From an uncultured Luteimonas sp. (GTDB lineage: Bacteria; Pseudomonadota; Gammaproteobacteria; Xanthomonadales; Xanthomonadaceae), in assembly GCA_938008415.1 (NCBI GenBank), contig CALLKI010000042.1:45919-109918 (forward strand): a DNA stretch of 64,000 nucleotides. The letters run 5' to 3'. The position numbers and the translations under genes were made by a program. The notes under the pieces were generated by a model. It was given only the letters and a program-made list of their open reading frames with translations. It did no database searches and was not told where the DNA came from. Shown here one piece after another: positions 31,690 through 40,722 of this stretch (positions are counted from its first letter, which is position 1; each line of letters opens with the position of its first letter).

Positions 31690-33903
31690 GTGTCGAGGCG
31701 CGTTGCGGGGTACCTGCTGGCAGCGCTGCCGGTGCTCGCCGCGCCGGCGTCCGCGGTCGAGATCGACGGTCGCATCGACCCGTCCGAGTGGGAGGGCGCG
31801 CTGCACGTCACCGACTTCCGCAAGGTCCAGCCGCTGACCGGCGAGCCGGGCACGTTCCGCACCGAGGCCTGGGTTCTGGCGACGCCACGCGGGCTGGCGG
31901 TCGCGTTCCGCAGCGAACAGCCCCCGCACGTGCCGCGCACGCGGCAGAAGGTACGGCGTGACTTCGAGGAGCAGGTGGACCGGGTCAACCTGTTCGTGGA
32001 CTTCGACGGCGACGGCCGCACCGGCTATGCCTTCACCGTCAGCTCGACGGGCGGAATCGCCGACGAGATCATCACCGACGAGAACCGGTTCAACAGCGAC
32101 TGGGACGGGCCCTGGCTGCAGGCCGTCTCGGAGGACGAGGCCGGCTGGTCGGTGGAACTGCTCGTGCCCTGGCACACCGCGCGCATGCGTCCCGCCAGCG
32201 GGGGCGGCAGGACGCTGAAGATCTGCCTGTCGCGCGTGGTCGCCGCCACCGGCGAACGCGTGTCCTGGCCGGCGGCCAGCTACGATCGGCCGCGGTTCCT
32301 GTCGGACTTCGCCCCGGTCGAGGTGCCGGCGTACACCCAGTCCCTGCTGGCGGTCACGCCATACGTCTCCAGCCTGTACGACGCGGCCGGGGGCAGCCAC
32401 GGCTCGAAGGCCGGGCTCGACGTGTTCTGGAAGCCGGAAGGGCGCCTCCTGCTCGCGGCGACGGTGAACCCGGACTTCGGCCAGGTCGAAAGCGACGACC
32501 TGGTCATCAACTTCTCCGCGACCGAGACCTTCATCAGCGACAAGCGCCCGTTCTTCACCGAGAACCAGGGGCTGTTCGACCTGACCACGCCTTCCGACAA
32601 CAGCCAGCAGCTCTACACCCGGCGCGTGGGCAGCACCGGCGGGATCAAGGCGGCCGCCAAACTGCTCGGCGGGATCGGGCGGGTGAACTACGGCCTGTTT
32701 TCCGCGGTGGAGGGCGGGCCGGACGGGCGCAGTTTCCACGCCCTGCGCGTGGTGCACGACTTCGAGGACCAGAACTTCGGCGCGATGCTGACCCGGGTGG
32801 ACCAGGACTCGACCGGCCGCAGGGCAACCGTACTCGGCATCGACCACAACTGGCGCCCGACGGCGCGCCTGAGCGTGCGCACGCGCCTGCTGGGCAGCCG
32901 CACGGATGGGGCCGACGGCAGGAGCAGAGACATCGGCGCGACGCTGTGGGCCGACTACGAGATGGACGGTGGCTGGCGGCAGCAGTGGATCGCCATGCAC
33001 TTCGGCGACCGGCTCGAACTCAACGATTTCGGGTACCTGTCGCGAAACAGCCTCGACTACCTGCATTGGGAGGTGCGCAGGCGGTTCACCGGCCTGCCGG
33101 AATCCTCGCGCTACTCCTCGGTGGATTGGCGCTGGCGCGTGAGCACCAGCCGCAACGGCCACGGCATCGGGCTCGGCGACCAGTTCCGGATCGTCCGCCA
33201 GGCGCAGCTGCGCAACGGCGGATACGAATTCGCGCAGCTCAACATCAATGCCGCCGGCACCAGCGACCTGCTGCTGTTCGGCAACGGCCTTGCACGGCTG
33301 CCGCCGTACTTCAACGCCTATTACGACTACAGCCGCCCGCGCCGGGGCGACTGGGCATATACCGCGCAGGCCGAAGCGAACAGCGGCGGGCTGGCCGGGA
33401 ACAGGAAAATCGGCATGGGGCTGGGCTACGAGGCGACGTATTTCGCCAGCGACGCCTTCAGCATCCGCGCCGGGTTCTACGCCTTCCGCGTGCCCGACTG
33501 GCTGGTGTGGCAGTCGGGCAACCTGGCCGGCGGGTTCGAACGGCGCCAGCTCGAGCTCGGCGCCGGCGTGGACTGGGCGATCGACGGCCGCAACGAACTG
33601 CGGGTGAAGCTGCAGGCCATCGCACTGGACGCGAGGAACCACGGGGCATGGCGTTTCGACCCCGATGGACGGGCGCTGGCAGCGGACGATCCGGTCGGCG
33701 ACTTCACCGTCCGCAACCTCGGGCTCCAGGTGCGCTACCGCTACGAACTGGCGCCGCTGTCCCACCTGTACGTGGTGTATGCACGTGGCGGCTACCAGCG
33801 GTTGCCGGGGACCGACAGCCTCGGCAGCCTGCTGGGGGACAGCCTGCGGCTGCGCGACGACGAGCAGCTGCTGGTCAAGCTGAACTACCGCTTCGAGCTT
33901 TGA
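31690..33903 (+). CDS. DUF5916 protein with N-terminal CBM9-like domain
   Basis: A 737-aa exported protein. A GTG start with GGGAGG upstream leads a signal peptide (about 1-22). A CBM9-like beta-sandwich follows (GRIDPSEWEGA, VDRVNLFVDFDGDGRTGYAF). The DUF5916 part (about 200-737) is rich in alternating hydrophobic strands with aromatic ends and finishes LVKLNYRFEL, suggesting an outer-membrane barrel. NPDFGQVESDDLVINFSATETFISDKRPFF is the family hallmark region. The function is unknown; carbohydrate-related binding is only suggested by the first domain. It is monocistronic. Confidence 0.85.
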   Translation: MSRRVAGYLLAALPVLAAPASAVEIDGRIDPSEWEGALHVTDFRKVQPLTGEPGTFRTEAWVLATPRGLAVAFRSEQPPHVPRTRQKVRRDFEEQVDRVNLFVDFDGDGRTGYAFTVSSTGGIADEIITDENRFNSDWDGPWLQAVSEDEAGWSVELLVPWHTARMRPASGGGRTLKICLSRVVAATGERVSWPAASYDRPRFLSDFAPVEVPAYTQSLLAVTPYVSSLYDAAGGSHGSKAGLDVFWKPEGRLLLAATVNPDFGQVESDDLVINFSATETFISDKRPFFTENQGLFDLTTPSDNSQQLYTRRVGSTGGIKAAAKLLGGIGRVNYGLFSAVEGGPDGRSFHALRVVHDFEDQNFGAMLTRVDQDSTGRRATVLGIDHNWRPTARLSVRTRLLGSRTDGADGRSRDIGATLWADYEMDGGWRQQWIAMHFGDRLELNDFGYLSRNSLDYLHWEVRRRFTGLPESSRYSSVDWRWRVSTSRNGHGIGLGDQFRIVRQAQLRNGGYEFAQLNINAAGTSDLLLFGNGLARLPPYFNAYYDYSRPRRGDWAYTAQAEANSGGLAGNRKIGMGLGYEATYFASDAFSIRAGFYAFRVPDWLVWQSGNLAGGFERRQLELGAGVDWAIDGRNELRVKLQAIALDARNHGAWRFDPDGRALAADDPVGDFTVRNLGLQVRYRYELAPLSHLYVVYARGGYQRLPGTDSLGSLLGDSLRLRDDEQLLVKLNYRFEL

Positions 33904-33927
33904 GGATGCCGGCGATCCCCCGCGGGA

Positions 33928-34632
33928 TCAGGGCCGGGCCTCGTGCAGTTCGGCCGAGAAGATGCGCCACTGGCGCTGCTCGTCGGTGGCGCCGTCGACG
34001 ACCGCGCGGCGCAGGACGTAGGTGCCCGTGTGGCGGCGCATGCTGCCGTCACGATGGACGGTGGTGACGGTCACCGGCACCTCGACGAAACGGGAGCCGG
34101 CCGCGCCTTCCACCGGCCCGGGTTCGCCGGTGACGGCCTCGACCGACATGACATCGGCGAATTCCGCGGCGAACTGCCCGGGCGTCTGCCCGTCCTCGGG
34201 GGCGCCGCCCGACCACAGCGCGTGCGCCTGCGCGTAGTCGCCGGCGGCGATGGCCGCGTAGTAGCGGCGCACCAGTTCGACGGCGTCCGCGGACGTGGGC
34301 TCCGCGGCGAAGACGTCCGGGTCGCCCAGGCCCGATTCCGGGTTCTCCTCCGGCGGCAGGCCGGCATCACCGCCGGTGTCCGCGGGCGGCGGATCGCCGG
34401 CGATCGGCACCACGCCGGGGCCCGGCTGCGCGGGCATGCCGGTCACGCCGCCGGACGGCCGTGCCGGTTGCGGCAGGGTGCCGGTGGCAGGCGCGTCGTG
34501 ACGCGCGGATTCGCCTTCGCCACCCTGCTTTGCGCAGGAAGCGAGCGCGATCGCCACGGCCAGTGTGGCGAGCATGCGCGGGATCGGGGATGCGTTCGTG
34601 TCCATCGTCGTCATCGGATCGGGATCGTCCAT
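33928..34632 (-). CDS. Proline/glycine-rich lipoprotein of unknown function
   Basis: A predicted lipoprotein. The N-terminal hydrophobic segment ends in the lipobox LASC, giving a lipidated cysteine at about residue 33 of the longest form. A Pro/Gly/Ala/Asp-rich linker of about 65 residues follows. The C-terminal domain of about 110 residues (VELVRRYYAAIAAGDYAQAHALW) resembles NTF2/SnoaL-like folds. The start at 34632 overlaps the DUF1439 stop (TGATG); ATGs at 34614 and 34605 are equally compatible with the signal peptide. It is probably co-translated with the DUF1439 lipoprotein. Confidence 0.75.
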   Translation of the reverse strand: MDDPDPMTTMDTNASPIPRMLATLAVAIALASCAKQGGEGESARHDAPATGTLPQPARPSGGVTGMPAQPGPGVVPIAGDPPPADTGGDAGLPPEENPESGLGDPDVFAAEPTSADAVELVRRYYAAIAAGDYAQAHALWSGGAPEDGQTPGQFAAEFADVMSVEAVTGEPGPVEGAAGSRFVEVPVTVTTVHRDGSMRRHTGTYVLRRAVVDGATDEQRQWRIFSAELHEARP

Positions 34633-35198
34633 CAGCGGTCCAGGTGCACCACGACCACGCCGCGGCCGATGTCCACGTCGCCGATGCGACGGCCCGCGGG
34701 CAGCTTCGACAGCAGGCTGTCGTCGAGCACGTAGACCGGCTCCTGCCGCGCGATTTCCGCCAGCAGGCCGTTGACGATGCCGCGAGCGCCGCCCTGCAGC
34801 AGCGCCCCCTGGCCCGGCAGATCGAACTGCAGCAGTTCCGGCGCGTCCAGGTGCAGGCCGTGCGTACGCGGGTCGTAGCGCAGGCTGCTTTCCAGCGACA
34901 GGCGGCCGCCCGGCTCGCCGCGGCTGCCCAGCGCGCCGAAGCCGACGTCGAAGTCCAGCCGCAGCCGGTCGCCGCCCGCCGGGATCGAGACCCGCGGGTT
35001 GGCGAGCGTGACCGAGACCAGGCCGCCGAGCCGGTCGAACGAGCGCGGGAATCGGCGGTCGAGGTGGCGCTGCAACTGCGGGGGCGTGAACGACACCTGG
35101 TCGTTCAGCCAGGCGGACACCGCGCCCAGGGTCGAGCAGGCCGCGAGCAACGGCAGCAGGCAGGCGGCGGCGCAACGGGCGATCGTGTGGCGGAGCAT
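34632..35198 (-). CDS. DUF1439 lipoprotein
   Basis: A 188-aa predicted outer-membrane lipoprotein (YceB-like). The signal peptide ends LLAAC with the lipidated cysteine at about 21. The DUF1439 domain follows: FTPPQLQRHLDRRFPRSF, LANPRVSIPAGGDRLRLDFD and the closing D-V-D-I-G-R-G-V-V-V-V. The fold is similar to the LEA/TULIP-like beta-rich lipid-binding group, but the role is unknown. It leads a two-gene unit with the downstream lipoprotein. Confidence 0.87.
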   Translation of the reverse strand: MLRHTIARCAAACLLPLLAACSTLGAVSAWLNDQVSFTPPQLQRHLDRRFPRSFDRLGGLVSVTLANPRVSIPAGGDRLRLDFDVGFGALGSRGEPGGRLSLESSLRYDPRTHGLHLDAPELLQFDLPGQGALLQGGARGIVNGLLAEIARQEPVYVLDDSLLSKLPAGRRIGDVDIGRGVVVVHLDR

Positions 35199-35264
35199 GG
35201 CGGGCGGTCCGGCAGGAAGGGAACTCCAGTTTGCCGGTCGCGCATGAACGGCAGGCGACGCCGC

Positions 35265-35696
35265 TCAGTCCGGCATCCCGAGGGTCCGGCGCCGCGGCTG
35301 CAGCCAGGTGAGCAGCGCGCCGAGCAGCAGCATGGACAGCGTGCCGTACAGGACCTGCTTGGCCACCAGTGCGCCGGGCAGCGGCTGCACCGCGTAGTGG
35401 ACCAGGCACCCGGGGATGGTCGAGAACAGCGCCATCGCCAGGCCGAAGCGCAGGCCCTGCCCGAGCGAGGGCCGCCCGGCGCAGAACCCCTGGGCGAAGA
35501 TCCAGGTCATGGCGAAGCCCGTCAGTGCGTGGGCCAGCAGCAGCCACGGGAAATGACGGCGGCCGTCCTCCGCGTCGCGGTACAGCGCGCCGAGCGCCTG
35601 GTAGTCCGCGCCCAGCAGTCCGGCGTGGACCACGAAGGCCAGCAGCAGCGCCGCGAAGGACATCACCACGCCGCAGACCCAGAAACGCTTGTCCAT
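35265..35696 (-). CDS. Four-helix membrane protein of unknown function
   Basis: A 143-aa integral membrane protein with helices at about 5-27, 50-70, 82-100 and 110-132. A soluble loop between the first two contains DYQALGALYRDAEDGRRHF. No family was recognised with confidence; the loop and H-x-x-T-G-F-A pattern suggest a small DUF1761-like protein. The start has a plausible upstream AGG. It stands between a lipoprotein pair and a LysE exporter and seems to be transcribed alone. Confidence 0.7.
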   Translation of the reverse strand: MDKRFWVCGVVMSFAALLLAFVVHAGLLGADYQALGALYRDAEDGRRHFPWLLLAHALTGFAMTWIFAQGFCAGRPSLGQGLRFGLAMALFSTIPGCLVHYAVQPLPGALVAKQVLYGTLSMLLLGALLTWLQPRRRTLGMPD

Positions 35697-35753
35697 GGTC
35701 CTGCCTCCGTATGCGGGGATGGCGGGATGCTACCCCGGTCCGGCGCGGGACCG

Positions 35754-36389
35754 TCAGCCCCGTTGCTGCAGCGCCAGCCGCAGTCCCAGCCCGATGAACA
35801 GGGCGCCGAGCGCACGCTGTCGCCAGCGGGCGATGCGCGGGTGCGCGGCAACGCGGTGGCCCAGGCGGCCGACGGTGAACGCCAGCAGCGTGGTGTTGGC
35901 GAAGCCGATGGCCGACAGCAGCAGGCCCAGCACCAGGAACTGCAGCCAGACCAGGCCGCGTTCGGGATGCACGAATTGCGGCATGAACGCCAGGAAGAAC
36001 AGCACGACCTTGGGGTTGAGCAGGCCGGTCAGCACGGAACGCAGGTACACGCCGCCGCCGGTCCTGCGCGCGGGTGCCGGTCCATCGCCTGGCTGGCCGC
36101 GATCGAGCCAGGCCTGGATGCCGAGCCAGACGAGATAGAGGGCGCCGGCGTACTTGATCGCCTCGAACGCGAGCGCGGAGGTCGCGACCACCGCGGACAG
36201 GCCGATGCCCGCGGCGAGCGAATGCAGCAGCGTGGCCGTTTCCAGCCCGAGCCCCGCCTGCAGTCCGCGCCGCGGGCCGCCGGCGATGGTCTGCGCGACC
36301 ACCCAGGCGGAGCCGGGCCCGGGCACGAGCACCAGCACGGTGGCAGCCACGAGGTAGGCGAGCAGGGTCGGGGTGTCGAACACGGCCAT
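35754..36389 (-). CDS. LysE/RhtB-family amino-acid exporter
   Basis: A 211-aa inner-membrane exporter with about six helices. The family signature VLVPGPGSAWVVAQTIAGGPRRGLQAGLGL near the N-terminus, the FEAIKYAGALYLVWLGIQAW helix and GLLNPKVVLFFLAFMPQFV are all present, as in RhtB/LeuE proteins. It exports amino acids or derivatives, and the exact substrate is unknown. The ATG at 36389 (MAVFDTPTLLAYL) is chosen because the first helix then starts normally; the upstream extension is not hydrophobic. Confidence 0.9.
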   Translation of the reverse strand: MAVFDTPTLLAYLVAATVLVLVPGPGSAWVVAQTIAGGPRRGLQAGLGLETATLLHSLAAGIGLSAVVATSALAFEAIKYAGALYLVWLGIQAWLDRGQPGDGPAPARRTGGGVYLRSVLTGLLNPKVVLFFLAFMPQFVHPERGLVWLQFLVLGLLLSAIGFANTTLLAFTVGRLGHRVAAHPRIARWRQRALGALFIGLGLRLALQQRG

Positions 36390-36422
36390 CGCGTCGCGGG
36401 CACGGGAATGCGCCGCCTGAAA

Positions 36423-36455
36423 CGAACCGGGACGGCGCATGGCCGTCCCGGTTCG
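36423..36455 (-). terminator. Perfect 14-bp hairpin after the HU gene
   Basis: A perfect 14-bp stem (arms CGAACCGGGACGGC and its complement) with loop GCATG lies 28 bases past the HU stop. Only three T follow on the minus strand, but stem stability and position make termination likely. It also insulates the LysE exporter gene. Confidence 0.75.
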
Positions 36456-36483
36456 GGTGAGCTTGTCCGGTCGGGGCCGGAAA

Positions 36484-36876
36484 TCAGGACAGGGCGGCGT
36501 CCTTGAGCTTCTTGAGGGCGCGCACCTTGACCTTCACGGTGGCCGGCTTGGCGGCGAACCACTGCTCTTCCTTGGTGAAGGGGTTGATGCCCTTGCGGCG
36601 CGGCTTCGCCGGGACGTGGACGGTGGTGAACTTGGCAACGCCGGGCAGGGTGAAGGTGCCCGCGCCCTTCTTGCTCAGGGAGCCGTGGATCGCACCCTCG
36701 AGCGCGGCGAGCACGGCACGCACGTCCTTCGCGGCGACACTGGTGGCGTTGGCGATGTGGGCGACCAGGCCCGACTTGGTCAACGCTTCCTTGATCACCT
36801 TCGGGGCGGCGGCCTTGGCGGCCTTGGTGGCCTTCTTCGGGGCGGCCTTCTTGGTTGTCGCCTTCTTCTTAGCCAT
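36484..36876 (-). CDS. HU-family DNA-binding protein with lysine/alanine-rich N-terminal tail
   Basis: A 130-aa nucleoid protein. Residues 1-26 are a tail of Lys, Ala, Thr and Pro (KKKATTKKAAPKK and repeats), resembling eukaryotic H1 tails. An HU/IHF fold follows: LTKSGLVAHIANAT, VRAVLAALEGAI, GAGTFTLPGVAKF and the DNA-arm RRKGINPFTKEE, where the canonical GRNP motif reads KGINP. The extended tail is known in xanthomonads. It would add non-specific DNA binding and supplies many lysines that could be modified. Transcription starts from the promoter at 36949-36977. Confidence 0.9.
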   Translation of the reverse strand: MAKKKATTKKAAPKKATKAAKAAAPKVIKEALTKSGLVAHIANATSVAAKDVRAVLAALEGAIHGSLSKKGAGTFTLPGVAKFTTVHVPAKPRRKGINPFTKEEQWFAAKPATVKVKVRALKKLKDAALS

Positions 36877-37294
36877 GGGTTCTCGATTCCCTCGTCTGTG
36901 TCGGTTGATGTCTGCGAGTTGTCTCTGGCCGAACGTGCCGGCAGGCGAAATGTAGGGCATCCGAAACGCGCCGCCAATAGGAAATCGCAAAAAAAGTCCG
37001 TGTTTTCCGCGTCGGGGGAGGGACGGGGAAGCGGCGGGTTCGCGCCGGCCATCGCCGCCGGTGCGGGCCGGGTGGTGCAGGCGGATGCGGTCCGGCCGGC
37101 GACGGATGTCCAGCGCGGGCATGGCGGAAAGCGCGGCCGGGACAGACGATGCAGGATGAAGGATGTTGCGTAAGTGTCCTTTCCGCATGGGTTCGCGGCT
37201 GCCGTTCGTGCACCGCGGCAACCGTGCGGACGTCCCCGTCGCGCGCCGGCCGCCGTCGCGGAACGCGACGGAAACGGACGTGGGAGCGTCCCGG
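36877..37294 (-). other. 418-bp intergenic region upstream of HU
   Basis: No supported gene. The left part carries the HU promoter, 36977-36949, with TTGGCG and TACATT at 17-base spacing and a leader of about 65 bases. A run of seven A occurs near 36989. At 37253-37271 an 8-bp perfect stem with a three-base loop lies 24 bases past the EF-G-like stop and may end that transcript. The rest shows no recognisable structure. Confidence 0.5.
36949..36977 (-). promoter_or_regulatory. Predicted sigma-70 promoter for HU
   Basis: On the minus strand TTGGCG (36977-36972) and TACATT (36954-36949) are spaced 17 bases apart. The predicted start is near 36942, leaving about 65 bases of leader before the HU ATG. 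The -35 matches the consensus at its first three positions only. Confidence 0.5.
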
Positions 37295-39343
37295 TCAGTC
37301 CTCCTCCGGCGCCGGCCGGTACGCCTCCACCAGTTTCTGCTGCACCTGCGGCGGGACCGGTTCGTAGTGGCTGAAATCGAGGCTGTAGCGGCCGCGCCCG
37401 GCGGTCAGCGACTTCAGCTCGGCCGCGTAGCCCTCCAGCTCCGACAGCGGCACCTGGGCGCGCACCACGATCTCCCCGCCCCGGGTCGAGCCGGTGCCGT
37501 TGATGCGTGCGCGTTTGGCGGCGAGACTGCCGCTGATGTCGCCCATGAAGGCTTCCGGCGCGACCACCTCGAGGTCCACGATCGGTTCGAGCACCTGCGG
37601 CCGCGCCTTCAGCACGGCGTCGAGGAAGGCCTTGCGCCCGGCCACCACGAAGGCGACCTCCTTGCTGTCCACGGGGTGGTGCTTGCCGTCGTACACGACC
37701 ACCCGCAGGTCCTGCATCGGGTAGCCGGCGATCGCGCCGGAACGCAGCACCTGGCGGATGCCCTTCTCCACGGCCGGCAGGAACTGCGAGGGGATCACCC
37801 CGCCCTTGACCTCGTCCACGAACTCGAAGCCGGCGCCGCGCGGCAGCGGCTCGACCCGCAGGAACACCTCGCCGAACTGGCCGGCGCCGCCGGTCTGCTT
37901 CTTGTGCCGGTGGTGGCCGTCGGCCTTCGCGCCGATGGTCTCGCGGTAGGCGATGCGCGGCGGCCGCGAGGACACCTCCAGCCCGAACCGCTCGCGCAGC
38001 CGCTCCAGGTTGATCCGAAGATGCAGGTCGGACAGGCCGCGGATCACGGTCTCGTTGGTCTCCTCCTCGTGCTCGACGTGGAAGCAGGGATCCTCCTCGG
38101 CCAGCTTGTGCAGCGCGGAGGCCAGCTTCTGCTCCTGTCCCTTGCTGGCGGCCTCGATCGCCAGTCCGAACATCGGCCTGGGGAACTGGATGGGGGCGAG
38201 GTGGATGTGGTCCTCGTCGTGGCTGTCGTGCAGCACCGCGTCGAAGTGCAGCTCCTCGACCTTGGCCACCGCGGCGATGTCGCCGGGGATGGCACGCTCG
38301 ATCTCGACGTGGTCCTTGCCCTGGATCCGGTACAGGTGGCCAACCTTGAACGGCTTGCGGCCATCGTCCACGAACAGCTGCGAGTCGCGGCGGACCGTGC
38401 CCTGGTAGACCCGGAACACGCCGAGCTTGCCGACGAACGGGTCGTGGATGATGCGGAACACGTCGGCGACCACGTGCGCCTGCGGATCCGGGCGGGTGTT
38501 GATGGGCTGCGCGTCCGGCCCGGTGCCCTTCACGAACGGCGGCGGGTTGGCCTCGCCGGGGTGCGGGAACAGGCGTCCGGCGATGCCGAGCAGTTCCTTC
38601 ACGCCGGTCCCGGTGCGCGCGGAGACGAAGCACACCGGGACGAGGTGGCCCTCGCGCAGGCACTGCTCGAAGGCGTCGTGCAGTTCCTGCGGGGTCAGGC
38701 CGGACTCGCCCAGATCGAGGTAGTGGTCCATCACCGTCTCGTTGATCTCGACCACCTGGTCGAGGATGCGCTGGTGCCATCCGGCCACCGGGCCGAGGTC
38801 GCTGTCGCCGTCGGCGGCGCCGAAGCAGTCCACCACCCGGTCGCCGCCGGCGGCGGGCAGGTTGAGCGGCAGCACCTCGGGGCCGAACCCGGCGCGCAGT
38901 TCCTCCAGCACGCGCGCGCAGTCGGCACCCTCGGCGTCGATCCGGTTGACCACGATCACGCGGCACAGCCCGCGCTCCTTCGCGCGCGCCATCATCCGCC
39001 GGGTGCCGTATTCGACGCCGGACACCGCGTCCACCACGATCGCAGCCGTCTCCACCACGCCCAGCGCCGACAGCGCCGGGCCGCGGAAGTCCGGGTAGCC
39101 GGGCAGGTCGACCAGGTTGAGGTGGATGCCGTCGTGGTCCACGCTGGCGATCGCGGCGTCGATGGAATGGCCGCGCCGCTTCTCGATGGGATCGAAGTCG
39201 GACACGGTGTTGCCGCGTTCGACGCTGCCTGCCGCCTGGATCGCGCCGCCGGCATGCAGCAGGGCTTCGAACAGGGTGGTTTTGCCGGCGCCGGGGTGGC
39301 CTGCCAGGGCCACGTTGCGGATCTGTTCCGTCGTGTAGGACAT
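37295..39343 (-). CDS. EF-G-like translational GTPase paralogue
   Basis: A 682-aa GTPase resembling elongation factor G but not the canonical FusA: it is encoded alone, without rpsL/rpsG/tuf. G1 is AGHPGAGKTTL (14-24) and G3 includes DLPGYPDF (in place of DTPGH). G4 is NRID rather than NKxD. Domains II to V are recognisable, with HHRHKKQTGGAGQFGEV in domain IV and FSHYEPVPP at the end. Such EF-G-like proteins may act in translation stress or recycling; GTP specificity could be changed by the G3 and G4 variants. GGAGGAA upstream gives a strong ribosome site. It is divergent from osmC. Confidence 0.88.
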   Translation of the reverse strand: MSYTTEQIRNVALAGHPGAGKTTLFEALLHAGGAIQAAGSVERGNTVSDFDPIEKRRGHSIDAAIASVDHDGIHLNLVDLPGYPDFRGPALSALGVVETAAIVVDAVSGVEYGTRRMMARAKERGLCRVIVVNRIDAEGADCARVLEELRAGFGPEVLPLNLPAAGGDRVVDCFGAADGDSDLGPVAGWHQRILDQVVEINETVMDHYLDLGESGLTPQELHDAFEQCLREGHLVPVCFVSARTGTGVKELLGIAGRLFPHPGEANPPPFVKGTGPDAQPINTRPDPQAHVVADVFRIIHDPFVGKLGVFRVYQGTVRRDSQLFVDDGRKPFKVGHLYRIQGKDHVEIERAIPGDIAAVAKVEELHFDAVLHDSHDEDHIHLAPIQFPRPMFGLAIEAASKGQEQKLASALHKLAEEDPCFHVEHEEETNETVIRGLSDLHLRINLERLRERFGLEVSSRPPRIAYRETIGAKADGHHRHKKQTGGAGQFGEVFLRVEPLPRGAGFEFVDEVKGGVIPSQFLPAVEKGIRQVLRSGAIAGYPMQDLRVVVYDGKHHPVDSKEVAFVVAGRKAFLDAVLKARPQVLEPIVDLEVVAPEAFMGDISGSLAAKRARINGTGSTRGGEIVVRAQVPLSELEGYAAELKSLTAGRGRYSLDFSHYEPVPPQVQQKLVEAYRPAPEED

Positions 39344-39598
39344 GGGCCGTTCCTCCCTGGTTGTCGGGAAAGCCGGCCGTGTCCGGCCGGCTCCTGCGGA
39401 ACACACCGCAGGGCGGCCGTCATGGCTGCCCGCGGGAGCGATGCCGGCTTGCAGCCTCTGCCCGGGGCGGCCGTGGCGGGCGTCCACCTTAACGCCGGCG
39501 CACCGGCGTGGCGCGTTGCGTCGCAGCATCGCCGCCGCAAACGCGGAAGTAACGCTTGGACGCGTAAGCTTCGCCTGCGCCGTACGCGGAGACACCGG

Positions 39599-40030
39599 AT
39601 GGCCATCACACGCAGGGCCAGCGCCCACTGGGAAGGCGACCTGAAGACGGGGCGGGGGACGCTCACCACGCCGCAGAGCGGCCTGCTCGACGGTACCCGT
39701 TACGGCTTCGCCACCCGCTTTGGCGGGGAGAAGGGCACCAACCCGGAAGAACTGATCGCGGCCGCGCACGCCGGCTGCTTCACCATGGCCCTGTCGGCCA
39801 GGTTGTCCGAGGCCGGTTATCCGCCCGAGTCGCTCGACGGCAGTGCGGAGGTCGAACTGTCGCTCGACGGCGGGCCGGCCCTGGCCGCGATCCGGTTGCG
39901 GATGAAGGCGAAGGTGCCGGGACTGGATGCCGGGCGTTTCCGCGCCATCGCGGAGGACGCCAAGCGCAACTGCCCCGTGTCCAGGGCATTGGAAGCCGTG
40001 CCGATCACGCTGGAGGCGGAACTGGTTTGA
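39599..40030 (+). CDS. OsmC-family peroxiredoxin
   Basis: A 143-aa thiol peroxidase that reduces organic hydroperoxides. The peroxidatic cysteine is C60 in AAHAGCFTMALS and the resolving cysteine is C125 in KRNCPVSRAL. NPEELIAAAHA and the early WEGDLKTGRG segment match OsmC rather than Ohr. The protein is cytoplasmic and typically induced by osmotic or oxidative stress. The start at 39599 is preceded by GGAG. It overlaps the following hydrolase gene. Confidence 0.93.
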   Translation: MAITRRASAHWEGDLKTGRGTLTTPQSGLLDGTRYGFATRFGGEKGTNPEELIAAAHAGCFTMALSARLSEAGYPPESLDGSAEVELSLDGGPALAAIRLRMKAKVPGLDAGRFRAIAEDAKRNCPVSRALEAVPITLEAELV

Positions 40031-40713
40031 CAGGGGGCATCAGGAGCGCGCTGCTGGTCCACGGAGGCGGTGGCGGCGGCTGGGAGTGGAACGCGTGGAA
40101 GGGCGTGTTCGAGGCCACGGGCCTGCGTGTGCTCGCGCCCGACCTGCAGCCCGCGTCGCTGGGACTGGCTGCGACCACGTTCGACGAATACGCACGCCAG
40201 GTGCGGGATGCGCTGGCGTCGCTGCCGCGGCCGCGCGCGCTCGTCGGCGCGAGCCTTGGAGGCCTGCTGGCAATGGCCTGTGCCGGCGGTGCCGACGCGC
40301 TGGTGCTGGTCAACCCGCTGCCGCCGTCGCCATGGCACGTGCAACTGCCACGCCGCGAGTGGCCGGACGTGGTGCCATGGCAGCGCGATGCGCGGCTGAC
40401 CGGCACGCGCCGCGCGCTGCCCGACGCCGACGAGGCCACCTCCCTGTTCGCGTTCCGCAACTGGCGCGACGAGAGCGGCCTGGCGATGCGCGCCGCCTAC
40501 GACGGCATCGCCGTCGACAGGCCCGGCTGCCCGGTGCTGTGCATGGTCTCCATGGTGGACGACGACGTGCCCCCGGCGCTGACCGCCGCGCTGGCCACCG
40601 AATGGGGGGCGTCGCTGCTGCGCGCCCCCGCGGTCAGCCACGTCGGGCCGCTGCTGGGCCGCAACGCCGCGCAGTGCGCGCGGCAGGCGCTGGCCTGGCT
40701 GTCGGCGCTGTGA
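40027..40713 (+). CDS. Alpha/beta hydrolase
   Basis: A 228-aa alpha/beta-fold hydrolase. An N-terminal VHGGGGGGWEW oxyanion region is followed by the nucleophile elbow VGASLGGL (Ser76), and a C-terminal VSHVG supplies the likely catalytic histidine. The acid is probably the aspartate in MVSMVDDD. The substrate is unknown. It begins at a TTG overlapping the osmC stop by four bases, so it is probably co-translated with OsmC. The start is uncertain because several weak alternatives exist. Confidence 0.8.
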   Translation: MTGGIRSALLVHGGGGGGWEWNAWKGVFEATGLRVLAPDLQPASLGLAATTFDEYARQVRDALASLPRPRALVGASLGGLLAMACAGGADALVLVNPLPPSPWHVQLPRREWPDVVPWQRDARLTGTRRALPDADEATSLFAFRNWRDESGLAMRAAYDGIAVDRPGCPVLCMVSMVDDDVPPALTAALATEWGASLLRAPAVSHVGPLLGRNAAQCARQALAWLSAL

Positions 40714-40722
40714 GGCCCGCGC

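Noticed and set aside
36985..36995. Seven-A run upstream of HU as a phase-variable tract
   Set aside because: It lies before the predicted -35 and outside any gene, and is too short to be a strong slippage site.
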